Part shown: positions 62,340-64,000 of the stretch, piece by piece
Position numbering within the stretch: position 1 is the first letter of the stretch
Layout of the letters: every line of letters begins with the position of its first letter
Source of the DNA: Limibacter armeniacum
GTDB lineage: Bacteria > Bacteroidota > Bacteroidia > Cytophagales > Flammeovirgaceae
Direction of reading: 5' to 3'
DNA length: 64,000 nucleotides
NCBI RefSeq assembly: GCF_036880985.1
Contig: NZ_JBAJNO010000008.1
Span: forward strand, 2,778,656 to 2,842,655
Notes under the pieces: generated by a model
Seen by the model: the letters and a program-made list of their open reading frames with translations, nothing else
Told to the model about the DNA's origin: nothing
Database searches by the model: none
Program-made: the position numbers and the translations under genes

Positions 62340-62654
62340 TTAAGAACAATCAGGTACAGTGCAAGGCTCTGTACTTGAAGCATCCACTTCATTGATGTGA
62401 GGATATGAACTACTTTCGGCAGTAGCGGGGTCTAAAACATCGTAACCAAGTAAACCGCTTTCCAGTGCTTCCTTAAAATTCTTTTGAGCAAAAGGCTGAT
62501 CCTTATTTTTTACTAGGTCCTGTTTGAGGAGATACTTTAAAACATCACCCATATTTGATTTCCCGTAAACTTTTTTGAGAGTTACAAGGTGTTTCCTTAA
62601 TGGAATTTCAAGTTTCACCCCAGTATATATCGTTTGTATTTGTGGTTCAGTCAT
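62340..62654 (-). CDS. Small phage protein divergent from the repressor, possible regulator
   Basis: The 104-residue protein begins MTEPQIQTIYTGVKLEIPLR and includes KVYGKSNMGDVLKYLLKQ, reminiscent of ribbon-helix-helix proteins. It is transcribed away from the repressor across a shared operator region, the position of a Cro-like or antirepressor gene. Function is only suggested by position. Confidence 0.55.
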   Translation of the reverse strand: MTEPQIQTIYTGVKLEIPLRKHLVTLKKVYGKSNMGDVLKYLLKQDLVKNKDQPFAQKNFKEALESGLLGYDVLDPATAESSSYPHINEVDASSTEPCTVPDCS

Positions 62655-62703
62655 GATAAAACGGTTCTAGGTATTTAATTCTTAGCCTTTTTTGCTACTT
62701 TTG

Positions 62704-62730
62704 TTAAACGCTGTTTAATACGGTTAAACC
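62704..62730. promoter_or_regulatory. Lysogeny operator region
   Basis: The palindrome TTAAACGCTGTTTAA (62704-62718) is followed 4 bp later by GGTTAAACC (62722-62730), which repeats the same half-site TTAAAC. They lie between the divergent repressor and the small regulator gene. They are the likely binding sites of the XRE protein at 62824. Confidence 0.6.
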
Positions 62731-62823
62731 ATATTTACTATCATTTAACATTACAATTATATACGGATTAAGTTTAAAACACAAGGAATAATCCCAATCC
62801 ATTAAAGATAAAGTTACAATATT

Positions 62824-63351
62824 ATGAGTATTTCAAATCGCATAACACAGTTTATGATTGAAAAAGAATTAACTGTTGATCAATTAGCGCGTGAGTTAAA
62901 TTGCTCACTAACAACAATATACGATTGGAGGAAAGGAAGAAGCGCTCCAAAGCTGAATAACATAATTCAACTTTTTGAGATTTATCCCGATTTGAATGTT
63001 GATTGGTTAGTTACTGGACGTGGGGAAATGCTTATTACTGAAGAAGGAATCAGATCTTCGGAAAGTAAACCTAAAGTTGAAGAAATAGATTCAAGGTTTG
63101 AGAAAATTGAAAAACAACTGGAAAGCCTTAAATCAAATACAGACCCTTTTTTGGCCATGTTCCAGATGTTAAATCAGATGGCGAAGAATAATGGAATGAA
63201 ATTGACCATGAATGCGGATGACCAGCCTGCTAATAGGCAGTCGGGAAAGTTGGCGGGTGATACTGAAATGTCAGAGGCTGAAAAAGAGATAGAATCCTTG
63301 AACTATTGGGTAGAAGAATACCCAAAGCGTAACCACAATGTTGCTGCTTAA
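62824..63351 (+). CDS. XRE-family phage repressor without peptidase domain
   Basis: Residues about 5-65 form an HTH_XRE domain: TVDQLARELNCSLTTIYDWR, RKGRSAPKLNNIIQLFEIYP and DWLVTGRGEML. A coiled coil (residues about 85-110) probably mediates dimerisation. There is no C-terminal S24 autopeptidase (LexA/CI) domain in its 175 residues. It probably maintains lysogeny through the operators at 62704. Because it lacks autocleavage, induction likely needs an antirepressor. Confidence 0.82.
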   Translation: MSISNRITQFMIEKELTVDQLARELNCSLTTIYDWRKGRSAPKLNNIIQLFEIYPDLNVDWLVTGRGEMLITEEGIRSSESKPKVEEIDSRFEKIEKQLESLKSNTDPFLAMFQMLNQMAKNNGMKLTMNADDQPANRQSGKLAGDTEMSEAEKEIESLNYWVEEYPKRNHNVAA

Positions 63352-63398
63352 CCCCAGGTTCAGGATACTAAAACTTGGTCCAAAAAGTTCGGGATGTG

Positions 63399-63424
63399 TT
63401 ACACAATCCGGCGGGATTGTGTAA
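63399..63424. other. Hairpin downstream of the repressor
   Basis: TTACACAATCC and its exact complement GGATTGTGTAA enclose a 4-nt loop, 48 bp after the repressor stop codon. It has no T run. It may act as a weak terminator or as a protein-binding site near the right end of the prophage. Confidence 0.55.
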
Positions 63425-63449
63425 TTCTAGGGTTATTTAATCACTTTTT

Positions 63450-63470
63450 GGTAACAGTCCTGGTATCACC
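63450..63470. promoter_or_regulatory. Putative integrase arm-type sites, right
   Basis: GGTAACAGT (63450) and GGTATCACC (63462) are spaced 12 bp and resemble the left-end GGTAACACT pairs, also 12 bp apart. They are 60-80 bp inside the attR core. One base differs from the left consensus in each. Confidence 0.5.
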
Positions 63471-63529
63471 CCAGTTAAGCGCTCGCTTAACTTTCTGACA
63501 TCTAGTAATTTAAAATTTGGAAAATAATC

Positions 63530-63541
63530 CCTTCGGGATTA
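63530..63541. other. Candidate right attachment core (attR)
   Basis: CCTTCGGGATTA is identical to 28641-28652. It forms part of a hairpin AATAATCCC TTC GGGATTATT followed by a T run, a REP-like or terminator-like structure. Confidence 0.45.
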
Positions 63542-64000
63542 TTTTTTCATACAGCAAACACCGTTTCCGAAGGAAACAAACCATATTAGCTCCAGATGGC
63601 AATCTGGATTTTACAGCAATCAATATATCATAACCCTGAAAGGGTTGAACAGGATAACATCATTTAGTAGATCATAATATGTGAAAGGATTAGAGTAGGA
63701 AATCTCTATTCCAATTCAATACTTGCTTAAATCGTGAGTAATGGATTATCACCCTAAAAATATAGCCCTTTCAGGGTTGAATAATGTACGTTTCTACTGA
63801 TGGGATAATTAAGATGTACTAAATAACCGGAGTTATCTCGTTGCCTGTTTCGATGCTGTTGCACGCGCGGTAAAACCCATCACTAACGTGTATAGCCTCT
63901 TCGGGGCAGGTGTATTGCTCCGAATAAAAAGTCAAACTTAATAATCCCATCGCTGGCATATACAATCCCTTCGGGACATATGCCTTGAAAGTGCAAGATA
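63542..64000. repeat. Right cluster of REP-like hairpins (host)
   Basis: Consecutive hairpin units occur: GTTTCC GAA GGAAAC, TCCAGAT GGCA ATCTGGA, ACCCTGAAAGGGT (63,632) with GGTTGAA flank, CCCTTTCAGGG (63,761) with the same flank, CTCTTCGGGG (63,898) and CCCTTCGGGA (63,970). The last two share a CCCATC...CT lead-in. No gene is seen in this region. Confidence 0.65.

Larger units (their letters stand above)
28641..63541. mobile_element. Siphovirus-like prophage, about 35 kb
   Basis: The element has an integrase at the left end, a repressor at the right end, and complete replication, head, lysis and tail modules between them. Boundaries are set from a 12-bp identity (CCTTCGGGATTA) at 28641 and 63530, both within REP-like clusters, with putative integrase arm sites just inside each end. 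Head proteins of HK97 type with an S49 protease, terminase pair, portal and tape measure support a tailed phage. All structural frames are open, so it may be inducible. No transposase or MuA-like protein is present. Confidence 0.85.

Noticed and set aside
28641..63541. Mu-like transposable prophage
   Set aside because: No MuA/MuB-type transposition genes; a tyrosine integrase and candidate att cores are present.

Overview
The window comes from a Bacteroidota chromosome, most likely a Cytophagales/Flammeovirga-like bacterium. The evidence is a TonB receptor with a carboxypeptidase-D-like N-terminal repeat, many small SPII lipoproteins, a YpdA-type flavoprotein, weak ribosome binding sites, a TTG/TAnnTTTG promoter, and integrase and capsid genes of Bacteroidota type. 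No rRNA, tRNA or CRISPR array was seen.

Positions 1-28,600 are ordinary chromosome. The left edge holds a divergent metal-uptake locus. A TonB-dependent receptor (minus strand, cut by the window edge) faces a TroA/MntA-type lipoprotein, an ABC ATPase and a permease whose C-terminus is a complete-looking DtxR/MntR-type regulator. Two near-identical 16-bp palindromes sit between the divergent genes, one in front of each, and look like the operators of that fused regulator. After this come a membrane-anchored PPIase-like protein, a YpdA-like reductase, a ClC channel, a Spo0M/arrestin-like protein, an M28 peptidase, a BCCT transporter overlapping a tandem UspA protein, a voltage-gated K+ channel, a decayed IS30 transposase, a methyltransferase, a YtcJ-like amidohydrolase, a TlpA-like thioredoxin and a GH2 glycosidase, with several lipoproteins of unknown function.

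Positions about 28,641-63,541 are a siphovirus-like prophage of about 35 kb. It lies between two clusters of short REP-like hairpins, and a 12-bp identity in those clusters is the candidate attachment core. Just inside each end are pairs of GGTAACA-type sites spaced exactly 12 bp, probably integrase arm sites. On the plus strand at the left are the tyrosine integrase and a secreted cargo protein. The rest is mostly minus-strand and reads from right to left: XRE repressor and divergent operator region (62.3-63.4 kb); early operon (61.2-52.0 kb) with two membrane proteins, an SF3 primase-helicase and a protein ending in a sliding-clamp motif; a 0.6-kb non-coding region; then the late genes. The late order is a 944-residue tail-tube-like/LRR-like protein, S49 protease with embedded scaffold, major capsid, terminases, portal, connector, a lysis cassette (holin-like, spanin-like, DUF5675), and finally tail completion, tape measure and tail tip genes.

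The least explained parts are the non-coding region between the early and late operons, with 13 GTTGAT/ATCAAC hexamers in 285 bp plus duplicated GGACAAATGTACAT elements overlapping promoter-like boxes; the 944-residue fibre-like protein placed upstream of the capsid genes; the transporter-regulator fusion with its operators; and the integration into a REP-like cluster. Positions 63,542-64,000 return to host sequence made of REP-like hairpins.
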